Shown here: positions 1 through 6,889 of the stretch, piece by piece
Position numbering within the stretch: position 1 is the first letter of the stretch
How the letters are laid out: each line of letters starts with the position of its first letter
DNA from: Psychrosphaera sp. B3R10
GTDB lineage: Bacteria > Pseudomonadota > Gammaproteobacteria > Enterobacterales > Alteromonadaceae
DNA length: 64,000 nt
Direction: 5' to 3'
NCBI RefSeq assembly: GCF_018861025.1
Contig: NZ_JAHKQH010000005.1
Span: 55,412-119,411 of the forward strand
Made by a program: the position numbers and the translations under genes
Notes under the pieces: model-generated
What the model saw: only the letters and a program-made list of their open reading frames with translations
Database searches by the model: none
Told to the model about the DNA's origin: nothing

Positions 1-310
1 AGGCCGCACCCTTTAGCAAAATAAGTTGCTGACTAGACTGACCTAAAAGGCGAGCTAATTCGGCAATTTCAAACTTTACACTTTGGCTTTGGCGAATTGC
101 TATTTTTATTGAGTTGCCTAAATGAACGTCGAGGTGTGCAGATATTTCATCGTCACTTAAAGCAATATTTTGTCGCTTAAAATTAATTGCAAAACGAGCG
201 AGTAGTTGTTCTTTTCTCAAAACTTTAATGAGTATTTGCCAGTTAAGTTTAGACAAACTTGCGGCCTGAGCCGGATCATTAAGTAGCGAAATTATGTCTT
301 TAGCTTTCAA
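1..310 (-). CDS. Nucleotidyltransferase of the HPr-rel-A system, N-terminal part (partial)
   Basis: The reading frame is open from a TTG at 308-310 to the left edge, so only about 103 residues are visible. It starts inside the end of the HprK-like kinase gene (11-nt overlap), which implies translational coupling. The visible part is helical, with a stretch reading LLNDPAQAASLSKLNW, then KEQLLARFA, and it ends in LILLKGAA. The LKG motif after a helical N-terminal region is typical of the NTP_transf_5 nucleotidyltransferases (PF14907) that accompany HprK-related kinase A and a PqqD-like protein in exosortase genomes. The catalytic GxD region lies beyond the window. The start codon is inferred; family and context agree. 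Substrate is unknown. Confidence 0.72.
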   Translation of the reverse strand, partial: MKAKDIISLLNDPAQAASLSKLNWQILIKVLRKEQLLARFAINFKRQNIALSDDEISAHLDVHLGNSIKIAIRQSQSVKFEIAELARLLGQSSQQLILLKGAA

Positions 311-1172
311 AAAGAACCTCTTCATCTAAAAACTTCTCAACTTCTTTAACGTTGTTGTAAACGATTTCGTAGCAGTCTACTTTTTCGATTATTTGAATAA
401 TTGTTTCAAAACCTTCAACGCCCAATAAACTAAAGTTAAACGCATTTTCGGCTAGTTGCATAAAAGCTTGGGTTTTGGTCAGGGCGTAAACTTCCAGCTC
501 GACATCTGGGTCATATCTTGGGAAGACCACTGATTTTATTTCAGCTCGTGTTTTACGTTGCTCCCAACTAAATTTCGATGGGCTAACATGTACTACATCG
601 CCTTTATGGGTGTTCCCTGCAATTGTTGAAACGGCGACTTCCGGAAACCATTGTTGTACTAGTTGGCCTGATCTATTTTTTAAACAAATAGGTCGAACAA
701 ACGGAATCGCTTCAAGTGTCTCAGGGTCGATTAGAGCCATTTCATCAGAAAGTAAACGCCATGATGTTTGTCCCTGTAGATAAGCGGTTAAGGTACTTTT
801 GCCGCTGCCAGGAGGCGCAGGGAAAAGTACGGCTTTGTTATTTTTGGCGACAATACCCGAGTGAATAATTAAGTAATTAAATATGTTACTCGCAATAACA
901 TAATTCATGCCCCATTCTAAGTTTGCATAGGCATGACCAATGGGCAAGCCTAAAAACGGTTCGAACTGGTCAAATTTAAAGGAACATTGAGGTTTAATAT
1001 ATTTCCGAACTAAGCCACTGTAATCAATAGAAACATCGTAGTCAGCCAAAGAATTATCATCAACTGACGTTAATAATTGAGGAGGGTATAACTTAGTTAG
1101 ATTGTCGATTACTAGTGGGATTGTGGTTTGGATATTTAATTTAAATGGCGCCACTTCTAATTGAAAGTGCAT
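300..1172 (-). CDS. HprK-related kinase A (HPr-rel-A system)
   Basis: The 290-residue protein resembles the C-terminal kinase half of HPr kinase/phosphorylase. A clear P-loop, APPGSGKST, lies at about residues 118-126, followed by LLSDEMALID, which fits a Walker B-like region, and a C-terminal alpha/beta part. It lacks the N-terminal HprK regulatory domain. This matches the HPr-rel-A family (TIGR04352) found with the PqqD-like protein and nucleotidyltransferase, mostly in exosortase-bearing bacteria. No HPr substrate is encoded here, so its phosphoacceptor is unknown. It sits 9 nt after the PqqD-like gene and overlaps the nucleotidyltransferase, so the four genes probably form one operon. Family assignment is firm; function is not established. 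Confidence 0.87.
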   Translation of the reverse strand: MHFQLEVAPFKLNIQTTIPLVIDNLTKLYPPQLLTSVDDNSLADYDVSIDYSGLVRKYIKPQCSFKFDQFEPFLGLPIGHAYANLEWGMNYVIASNIFNYLIIHSGIVAKNNKAVLFPAPPGSGKSTLTAYLQGQTSWRLLSDEMALIDPETLEAIPFVRPICLKNRSGQLVQQWFPEVAVSTIAGNTHKGDVVHVSPSKFSWEQRKTRAEIKSVVFPRYDPDVELEVYALTKTQAFMQLAENAFNFSLLGVEGFETIIQIIEKVDCYEIVYNNVKEVEKFLDEEVLFES

Positions 1173-1181
1173 TTAACTATC

Positions 1182-1373
1182 CTAAGTAGATTGAATAAAT
1201 CGCTTTTCAAGTAACAAACTAACGATGTTATTAATCTCGTTAGTTTGGTTACTCAATAAAACATCAGTGGTGCATGCATACGCTAAAGACTCGCCTGTTT
1301 CAGTATGAAATAAAACACACCCAGACCCATCTGAAAAATCATGAGCCTCGACAAAGTCTGAAAAACTAAACAT
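1182..1373 (-). CDS. PqqD-like peptide chaperone of the HPr-rel-A system
   Basis: A 63-residue protein with FSDGSGCVLFHTETGESL near residues 13-30 and a helical C-terminal half containing NNIVSLLLEKRFI. The pattern (beta strands, then winged-helix-like helices) and position between an HprK-like kinase and upstream secreted protein match the PqqD-like member of the HPr-rel-A system (TIGR04353). PqqD-type domains act as RiPP recognition elements that bind peptide leaders; whether this one does is unknown. It is shorter than the usual roughly 90 residues, so it may be a trimmed version. It lies 8 nt after the Tat-exported protein and 9 nt before the kinase gene, consistent with co-transcription. 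Confidence 0.72.
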   Translation of the reverse strand: MFSFSDFVEAHDFSDGSGCVLFHTETGESLAYACTTDVLLSNQTNEINNIVSLLLEKRFIQST

Positions 1374-1381
1374 TAATCAAC

Positions 1382-2116
1382 TTATACAGGATTTTGATCA
1401 ATTAGCTGCGCAAGTGCACGACCTAATGCGCCAGCACCATTTATATTTCGCATATTAATTAAGTTATCTGCAAAATCGGCTATTGTTGCAAAAGGGCCAC
1501 CATAGGCAGAAAGCACAGGATAGTTAATTCCATATTGGCCATGGTAAAGCGCGTTCAGATACATGGTTACCATTTGCGCATTTACATTGTCTGGTCCTGA
1601 AAAATCAAAATACGGGTAATCCTTACCATATTGATGTTCTTTACGGTATTTTCCTGTACACGTATTGTTAATACTTCTGTCAGTAATGAATGGCTTAGAA
1701 TTGCTTCTATTGTTCAAATAAACGCCGCTGTCGCCTTCACTTTTAACGCAGTATTTTAACGTTGGGTGCCAATCAATGTAAGAGCCGTTAGAACTACGCT
1801 TAACAATAATATTGTTAAGGTTATCATCTACTGGATAGGCATTAAACGCATCTTTAAATGCTTTGTTTTTTTCACTGCTGTCAATATTGCTTAAGTGGGT
1901 TTTCCAATAGCCATGCGAACGTAAACACACAGCGTTACTTGAAGACCAGTCTGACGAACCACCAGAGGCGATTATTGAGCCGGCGATATTGCCACCAGTT
2001 GCCCAAACAGATTTTGCAGGTAATGATGCGATCAGAATTCCGGCTGAACTTTTTGTTAAAAACTTCCTTCTAGAAGAAACCTTTTTTTCTACTGGATTTT
2101 CATTGCTTGCTTTCAT
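1382..2116 (-). CDS. Tat-exported GYWKTH-motif protein, unknown function
   Basis: The 244-residue product begins with a twin-arginine signal: SRRKFLT at residues 15-21, a short hydrophobic stretch ILIASLPA, and a probable cleavage after VWA near residue 39. Mature sequence contains C64 and HGYWKTH at about 68-74, a motif seen in many secreted proteins of PEP-CTERM-bearing bacteria (usually as GYWKxHP). Two more cysteines occur (LKYC, NNTC). There is no PEP-CTERM tail or lipobox. It is the first gene of the operon with the PqqD-like protein, the HprK-like kinase and the nucleotidyltransferase, making it a candidate client of that system. I do not recognise a catalytic fold and assign no function. 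Confidence 0.7.
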   Translation of the reverse strand: MKASNENPVEKKVSSRRKFLTKSSAGILIASLPAKSVWATGGNIAGSIIASGGSSDWSSSNAVCLRSHGYWKTHLSNIDSSEKNKAFKDAFNAYPVDDNLNNIIVKRSSNGSYIDWHPTLKYCVKSEGDSGVYLNNRSNSKPFITDRSINNTCTGKYRKEHQYGKDYPYFDFSGPDNVNAQMVTMYLNALYHGQYGINYPVLSAYGGPFATIADFADNLINMRNINGAGALGRALAQLIDQNPV

Positions 2117-2155
2117 GACTTCAATACCTAATTTTGTTACAGCGCACGACCCCGC

Positions 2156-2161
2156 ATTATA
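2156..2161 (-). promoter_or_regulatory. Candidate -10 element for the HPr-rel-A operon
   Basis: On the minus strand the hexamer is a perfect TATAAT, followed by GCGGGG, about 40 nt upstream of the Tat-protein ATG. No convincing -35 hexamer is visible at 16-18 nt. The 295-nt gap 2117-2411 separates this operon from the rightward acyltransferase gene and otherwise shows no gene; it must hold both promoters. This is a sequence-only call. Confidence 0.35.
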
Positions 2162-2411
2162 ATCGGGCCTGCTTGATAAATAAACAGTTCTAATGGATTA
2201 ATATAAGCAATTTACGAACCAAGATGCAACCCCTTGTATTTTAAGGGTATTTAAGGCCTCGCTTTTGCCGGTGTAAAATTAGCTGACACTAGTCAAAATG
2301 GTGCCGCAGGGCAAAAATACACTTATTTGTTTAGATTGCTCTAATTAGCCATAAAGCTATTTATTTAGTTCATTTTGATGCCTATACTAAAAGTCTTACA
2401 TTACTTCATTT

Positions 2412-3233
2412 GTGCTACGGAAATTCAACTTGAAACTCTTAAAGCGGTTCATAAACACACCTATTATAGGCACTTTAGTAAAGGCTATCATTCAGAAAAA
2501 AGCTAATTCTGAAGCAATAAGTATAGCAAACCATTTTTCTGAATTTCTACAACCTGTTTTGGCAATCAGTGAGCAACAAGTTAGTCATTCATTTCAAATA
2601 CGCCACAACGTATATTGCGAAGAGCTAAAATTTGAGCCGGAGTATCCTGACAAACAAGAAAAGGATGACTTTGACATCCAGTCGTTCCATTGTTTAATTC
2701 AACATAAAGCGACAGAGCGATACGCTGGAACCGTTAGAATTGTTTGTAGCACTGCTAATGATGAATTGCTACCACTTGAAAAATATTGCTTAGATTCTAT
2801 CGACCACGACACACTAAACCCCAAATTGTTTCCAAGAAATGAAATATGCGAAATATCTAGGTTAGCGGTTCCTGAGGAGTTTAGACGAAGAAAAACCGAT
2901 AAATTTGCCGGTGCTGCAACAGGTGCAATTAATGTTGACAGCTATTCTGAGGAAGAACTGCGATGCTTTCCATTTATCGCTGTAGGTTTGTACCTGTCGG
3001 CTGCAAGTGTTGTAGTAGAAAAAGGGATCAAGCACGTCTTTGTCATGATGGAGCCAAGATTAGCGCGAAGCATGAGATTTGTCGGAATCGAATTTCAACA
3101 AATTGGTCCCGTTGTCGAATACCACGGTAAGCGCGCTCCGTATTACATTGACCCATTTTCGTTATACAAAACATTATCACCAGGCTTTAAGTTGTTATTC
3201 GCCAATATAGAACAGCAATTTAAAGAAGCGTAA
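2412..3233 (+). CDS. PEP-CTERM/exosortase-associated acyltransferase (N-acyl amino acid synthase-like GNAT)
   Basis: A 273-residue protein with the hallmark of TIGR03694: a segment F-IRHNVYCEELKFEPE near residues 61-77, then YAGTVRIV, then FPRNEICEISRLAV, all features shared with LuxI-like and FeeM-like acyl transferases in the GNAT fold. Members of this family occur almost only with PEP-CTERM/exosortase systems, and related enzymes have been shown to make long-chain N-acyl amino acids from acyl-ACP. The start is a GTG at 2412; an in-frame TTG follows and no ATG is nearby, so the start is uncertain. One nucleotide separates it from elyC, so the two are co-transcribed. Donor chain and acceptor amino acid cannot be read from sequence. 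Confidence 0.85.
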   Translation: MLRKFNLKLLKRFINTPIIGTLVKAIIQKKANSEAISIANHFSEFLQPVLAISEQQVSHSFQIRHNVYCEELKFEPEYPDKQEKDDFDIQSFHCLIQHKATERYAGTVRIVCSTANDELLPLEKYCLDSIDHDTLNPKLFPRNEICEISRLAVPEEFRRRKTDKFAGAATGAINVDSYSEEELRCFPFIAVGLYLSAASVVVEKGIKHVFVMMEPRLARSMRFVGIEFQQIGPVVEYHGKRAPYYIDPFSLYKTLSPGFKLLFANIEQQFKEA

Positions 3234-3234
3234 A

Positions 3235-4038
3235 TTGGAGGCAAACCAATTGCTGGTTGAAATTGGGTTTTTTATTAAAAAATTGGTAGGGGAATTATTA
3301 ATGCCCATACCAATTTGTATGGCAATTATTTTGTGCGGGCTTTATCTATATAAAAGAAATAAAATGGCAATGGCGCGCAAATTACTTATTGCCAGTGCGT
3401 TATTAGTTACGTTCTTCTCTTTACCAATAACAAGTCAACTTTTGATCCGCCCATTAGAACTGTCTTACCCAAAACTGCCAATTGAAGATCCTAATTATCT
3501 GGCCACTGTAAAACCAGCTTATGTTGTGGTCATGGGATGTTGGCATAGTGACAATCAATTGCTGCCACTTGTGGCACAAATTCATCAATGTAGTCTGCCG
3601 CGAATTATTCAAGCGGTACAAATGTGGCATCAATACCCCACGCTTAAAATCATATTTTCTGGTTACGCGGCAATGGATGATAAAAAATCAGATCCTGCCA
3701 TTAATGCCGAGCTCGCAGTGGGGCTCGGTGTGCCGTTATCTAACATAGTGTTAATCGAAGGGCCAAAAGACTCTTTAGACGAAGTCCTCGCCCATAAAAA
3801 GGTTGTTGAGACGAGTACCTTTATTGTGGTTTCTAGTGCTACACATATAAAGCGGTTAGATTATCTCTATCGTAGTAACAATCTTAGCCCAATATTTTCA
3901 CCCGCCGAATATGTATCAGGCTATGGTGAATTGTCGTGGCGTTCTTTTGTTCCAAACGCTTCCTCGATATACCAAAGTGAGCGAGCTATATATGAATATC
4001 TCGGTTTGTTATGGGTCACAATCAAAAGTGTTGTTTAA
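3235..4038 (+). CDS. elyC: ElyC/SanA/YdcF-family envelope protein
   Basis: A 267-residue DUF218 protein. The N-terminus has two membrane segments (about residues 21-39 and 45-63) followed by LLIRPLELSYPKL, then a periplasmic Rossmann-like domain with YVVVMGC, LPRIIQAVQMW, LKIIFSGY and TFIVVSSATHIKR. This order matches Escherichia coli ElyC, which supports envelope integrity and lipid-carrier or peptidoglycan balance. The TTG at 3235 has no strong Shine-Dalgarno; an ATG at 3301 is preceded by AGGGGA but would cut the conserved KKLVGELLMPIP region, so I keep the upstream start. The usual glycine-rich GGG after VVMG is replaced by CW here. Co-transcribed with the acyltransferase. Confidence 0.78.
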   Translation: MEANQLLVEIGFFIKKLVGELLMPIPICMAIILCGLYLYKRNKMAMARKLLIASALLVTFFSLPITSQLLIRPLELSYPKLPIEDPNYLATVKPAYVVVMGCWHSDNQLLPLVAQIHQCSLPRIIQAVQMWHQYPTLKIIFSGYAAMDDKKSDPAINAELAVGLGVPLSNIVLIEGPKDSLDEVLAHKKVVETSTFIVVSSATHIKRLDYLYRSNNLSPIFSPAEYVSGYGELSWRSFVPNASSIYQSERAIYEYLGLLWVTIKSVV

Positions 4039-4149
4039 ACACGATAGATATCTGACTCATTTCAAGCTAAATTAATCAGCAAGTTTTAGGTGCCTCTTTG
4101 AAGTCGTTTTATATAGGAGGAGCAAACGTAACTAAATAAGGAATTTTTC

Positions 4150-5007
4150 ATGTTTAACTATAACGATGCATTTTCACGAAATATTGGCTGGATAACAGAA
4201 GAAGAACAAGAGGTACTGAGAACAAAACGCGTAGCAATGGCTGGCGCCGGCGGAGTAGGTAGCGAACATACAGTTACGTTAGCAAGGTTAGGTGTCGGGA
4301 AATTTAACATTTCCGATTTTGACGAATATGAAGTTCATAATTTTAATCGTCAAGCCGGTGCGTTTATGTCGACGATTAATCGACCTAAATGTGAAGTTAT
4401 GGCGGAAATAACCAAAGATATAAATCCAGAAGCGGATGTACGTGTTTTTCCAGAAGGCATATTTGAACATAACGTTGATGAATTTTTAGATGGTGTTGAT
4501 CTTTACGTTGATAGCTTGGACTTCTTTGCACTTTCTGCCAGAAAGCTCGTTTTTAGAAAATGCCAAGAAAAAGGGATCCCAGTGATAACCGCAGCTCCTT
4601 TAGGTATGGGAACGGCATTTTTATGCTTTATGCCCGGCGGTATGAGTTACGAAGAGTATTTTAGGTTTGAAGATAAACAGACCGAAGATGAGCAATTGAT
4701 CCAATTTTTAATTGGATTGTCTCCTTCTATGTTGCAGCGCGACTATTTAGTTGTGCCTGAAAAAGCAGACTTCAATGCCAAAAAAGGCCCATCCATTCCG
4801 ATGGGGGTTAAATTTTGTGGAGCTGTAGCTGGAACCTATGCTTTGAAAATATTGCTGAACCGTGGAGAGCTAGTGTGCGCACCATACGGTTTACATTATG
4901 ACGGTTATAAAAACAAACTGAAAAAAACCTGGCGTCCAGGCGGAAATCGCAATCCACTGCAAAAAATCATGTTTAGCATTGCTAAAAAATTGGTTTTAGA
5001 TAAATAA
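4150..5007 (+). CDS. ThiF/HesA/MoeB-family adenylyltransferase
   Basis: A 285-residue E1-like enzyme. The nucleotide-binding loop AGAGGVGSE lies at residues 31-39, with DFDEYEVHNFNRQ at about 56-68 supplying the aspartate and the Asn-Arg-Gln contacts used in ATP-dependent adenylation of a C-terminal carboxylate. No paired CxxC zinc site of MoeB/ThiF type is visible and no ubiquitin-like partner is encoded nearby. AAGGA lies at a suitable distance before the ATG. It follows elyC by 111 nt on the same strand. Its substrate could be a small protein or an amino acid; linkage to the N-acyl amino acid synthase-like gene and to the PqqD/kinase operon suggests a shared pathway, which is inference. 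Confidence 0.8.
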   Translation: MFNYNDAFSRNIGWITEEEQEVLRTKRVAMAGAGGVGSEHTVTLARLGVGKFNISDFDEYEVHNFNRQAGAFMSTINRPKCEVMAEITKDINPEADVRVFPEGIFEHNVDEFLDGVDLYVDSLDFFALSARKLVFRKCQEKGIPVITAAPLGMGTAFLCFMPGGMSYEEYFRFEDKQTEDEQLIQFLIGLSPSMLQRDYLVVPEKADFNAKKGPSIPMGVKFCGAVAGTYALKILLNRGELVCAPYGLHYDGYKNKLKKTWRPGGNRNPLQKIMFSIAKKLVLDK

Positions 5008-5047
5008 ACACGGTTGATTAATGATTGAGCGCTAAATTGAATGTCAG

Positions 5048-5093
5048 GATCTTTTACAAATGATGTTTTAAAAATCAACGATCTTTTATAAAT
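5048..5093 (+). promoter_or_regulatory. Twin direct repeats upstream of a sigma-54 promoter (candidate enhancer sites)
   Basis: GATCTTTTACAAAT at 5048-5061 is repeated as GATCTTTTATAAAT at 5080-5093, 32 nt start to start, about three helical turns. They lie about 60-100 nt upstream of the expected start of the sigma-54 promoter at 5120-5136. This is the geometry of an activator site pair. In PEP-CTERM systems the known activator is PrsR, a sigma-54 response regulator not encoded in this window. Assignment to PrsR is inference. Confidence 0.5.
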
Positions 5094-5119
5094 TACATAA
5101 AATACAATGGGTTACAATA

Positions 5120-5136
5120 TTGGCACGCGGTTAGCA
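5120..5136 (+). promoter_or_regulatory. Sigma-54 (RpoN) promoter of the PEP-CTERM gene
   Basis: TTGGCACGCGGTTAGCA carries the -24 GG (5122-5123) and the -12 GC (5134-5135) separated by exactly ten nucleotides, with TGGCACG identical to the consensus. Transcription would begin near 5147, giving a leader of about 35 nt before the ATG at 5182. RpoN control fits what is known of PEP-CTERM protein genes regulated by PrsK/PrsR. Confidence 0.72.
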
Positions 5137-5181
5137 TAGTAAGGTCATAGTCGCTTTGACAAAACATACAGGAATATAAAC

Positions 5182-6075
5182 ATGAACATTAAAAAATCTT
5201 TACTAGCACTTACACTAGTTAGTGCATTTGGTGCAAACGCTTCTCCTATCTCAATCGATGTAGGTACTGATTACGATATGGATGGAAACTCTGTTTCTGG
5301 CGTTTTCGATAAATTTACTTTTGGTACGTTTAACCCAACATCTGCTTACTTAGATGCTGACCAAAACGGAACAATCGAACAAGGCAACATGGTATTTGAC
5401 GCTGCATTCGGAATCGAAGTTGCTTCATTAAACTATACGACTGACAACGAAGCATATAACACTAACGTGCCTGCTTTTGGTCTTGCAACTTACACACTAG
5501 TTGCTGACTACGAATTTTTCGGATTTGCTGGGTTTAACGACCTTAACAGCAATAACGTTCAAGATTCTGGCGAAGCAATTGGTGCACAGTTTGTTGGTGG
5601 TTACGTTAACTTGTTCATGAAAGACATTGCTAGTGGTGTATCTACACAAGTATTAGCGTTAGACGTGACTGGTTCTGGTGCTGACCTAGGTGGCACGGGT
5701 GTTAACTTTAACATCAAATCTGACATCGCTTCTATTGCTGACGACTTCTTCTACTCAGCATATAGCGTTGGTGGTTACACAGATTTTCATGACATCATTG
5801 CAAACGTAACTGATGCACATGTTGGTGGTCGTATTACAACTGAAATTACAAATGCGGGTACTACACCACTTTATAATGACAGCTATGTTGCTACTGCTTA
5901 CCAAACAGCTGTATTAAGTACTTTTGGTATTAACGCAACTGAGGTTGATTTCTTAACTCGTGAAACAACACTAGACTCTGCAAACTTAAGTCTTTTTGTT
6001 TCTGAGCCAGCTTCACTAGCTATCTTCGGTTTAGGTTTGTTAGGACTTGCAGGCGCGGCGCGTCGTAAAGCATAA
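5182..6075 (+). CDS. PEP-CTERM sorting domain protein with calcium-loop-like repeats
   Basis: A 297-residue exported protein. It has a Sec signal peptide (residues 1-20, ending FGANA) and a C-terminal sorting tail: SEPAS at 274-278, a hydrophobic helix, and RRK at the end. That tail is recognised and cut by exosortase A, encoded at 34750-36243. Three acidic loops resemble EF-hand or type-3 calcium loops: DYDMDGN (30-36), DADQNGTIE (58-66) and DLNSNNVQDSGE (120-131). I see no cysteine. Homologous PEP-CTERM proteins are surface or matrix proteins; a specific role cannot be read. It has its own sigma-54 promoter and a strong terminator, so it is a single-gene unit. Confidence 0.85.
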   Translation: MNIKKSLLALTLVSAFGANASPISIDVGTDYDMDGNSVSGVFDKFTFGTFNPTSAYLDADQNGTIEQGNMVFDAAFGIEVASLNYTTDNEAYNTNVPAFGLATYTLVADYEFFGFAGFNDLNSNNVQDSGEAIGAQFVGGYVNLFMKDIASGVSTQVLALDVTGSGADLGGTGVNFNIKSDIASIADDFFYSAYSVGGYTDFHDIIANVTDAHVGGRITTEITNAGTTPLYNDSYVATAYQTAVLSTFGINATEVDFLTRETTLDSANLSLFVSEPASLAIFGLGLLGLAGAARRKA

Positions 6076-6097
6076 TCTAACAAGTTAGATGTTTTTA

Positions 6098-6124
6098 AAA
6101 CCGCTCAATATGAGCGGTTTTTTT
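6098..6124 (+). terminator. Rho-independent terminator of the PEP-CTERM gene
   Basis: The stem AAACCGCTCA / TGAGCGGTTT has a 3-nt loop (ATA) and is followed by a run of T. It begins 22 nt after the stop codon. Confidence 0.9.
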
Positions 6125-6181
6125 ATGTCTAAAATTTAAGTCCAATAATACGCGCTATAAAGCCCTCATTGATCTTTAATT

Positions 6182-6237
6182 CTGCTTACTGCTTACTGCT
6201 TACTGCTTACTGCTTACTGCTTACTGCTTACTGCTTA
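6182..6237. repeat. Heptamer tandem array (CTGCTTA)x8
   Basis: Eight uninterrupted copies of CTGCTTA. Its complement, TAAGCAG, shares the GCAGTAA core with the nonamer array at 6420-6509, which runs in the opposite orientation. Perfect repetition suggests recent slippage. Confidence 0.93.
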
Positions 6238-6419
6238 CTAACCTCAATTAGATCCAGTTCCATATTTATACTAAAAGGTTGCGGAGTTGTTGAGTTGCGG
6301 AGTTTTAAGGCGCAATCGCATCCAATAAATTAAATCAGCAATTAGTGATCACAAAAACATGCCGACGGAATATTAGGTGCATTATGACGTAAAAATGACT
6401 CTCTAATGGATTCGTTCCT

Positions 6420-6509
6420 GCAGTAAAGGCAGTAAAGGCAGTAAAGGCAGTAAAGGCAGTAAAGGCAGTAAAGGCAGTAAAGGCAGTAAAGGCTGTAAAG
6501 GCAGTAAGG
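6420..6509. repeat. Nonamer tandem array (GCAGTAAAG)x7 plus three degenerate copies
   Basis: Seven perfect copies of GCAGTAAAG are followed by GCTGTAAAG, GCAGTAAGG and AAGTAAAGG. It is inverted relative to the heptamer array at 6182-6237. The 9-nt period keeps one frame open on the minus strand. Confidence 0.93.
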
Positions 6510-6826
6510 AAGTAAAGGAAGTACCGATAATTGTCATGGTTACCGCAGGAAACATACAAGCAATTACACTGGCAGATTATGTGATGCGCGTTAACGTGTG
6601 GCAATTTTTAAACCGGAGTCGACATATAGGCGCAGTTGTACTTTGTCAGGGGGGTCGTTAGTGTACTTAGCCTAATAGTTGCTATTAGCAGTGGAACAAA
6701 TGAATAATTAAGAATGAGCAGGTTCTGTTTTGGGGGCTAAAAGAGGGTGTGGTTTAACCCGTTGAGTTGGCAAGGCTTATGTTTGTTACAAATTGCACCG
6801 TATGTAGGTGCTATGTTTATTATGTA

Positions 6827-6856
6827 ATGGAATGGGACAGCGATGTCCCATTCCAT
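6827..6856 (-). terminator. Hairpin with GCGA tetraloop downstream of prsT
   Basis: A perfect 13-bp stem (ATGGAATGGGACA / TGTCCCATTCCAT) closes a GCGA loop, a GNRA tetraloop when transcribed from the plus strand. It lies 34 nt beyond the prsT stop. No T-run follows on the minus strand, so it may protect the 3' end or aid Rho-type termination rather than be a classical terminator. Confidence 0.55.
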
Positions 6857-6889
6857 CATAAATGCATTTGGTTATTTACAAAGAGTAAG

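Larger units (their letters stand above)
6126..6889. other. Gene-free intergenic stretch with short tandem repeats
   Basis: About 760 nt between the PEP-CTERM gene terminator and the end of prsT. It holds a heptamer array (6182-6237), a repeated GTTGCGGAGTT (about 6279-6304), a nonamer array (6420-6509) and a hairpin next to prsT (6827-6856). A minus-strand reading frame at 6335-6604 exists only because the nonamer keeps frame; it encodes a repeated Thr-Ala-Phe and I do not call it a gene. Confidence 0.6.

Noticed and set aside
6182..6509. CRISPR-like appearance of the tandem repeats
   Set aside because: Units are 7 and 9 nt with no spacers; no cas genes in the window.
6335..6604. Minus-strand frame of about 89 codons rich in Thr-Ala-Phe
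   Set aside because: It is open only because the nonamer array keeps frame; no ribosome site or homology, and the array is clearly tandem DNA repetition.
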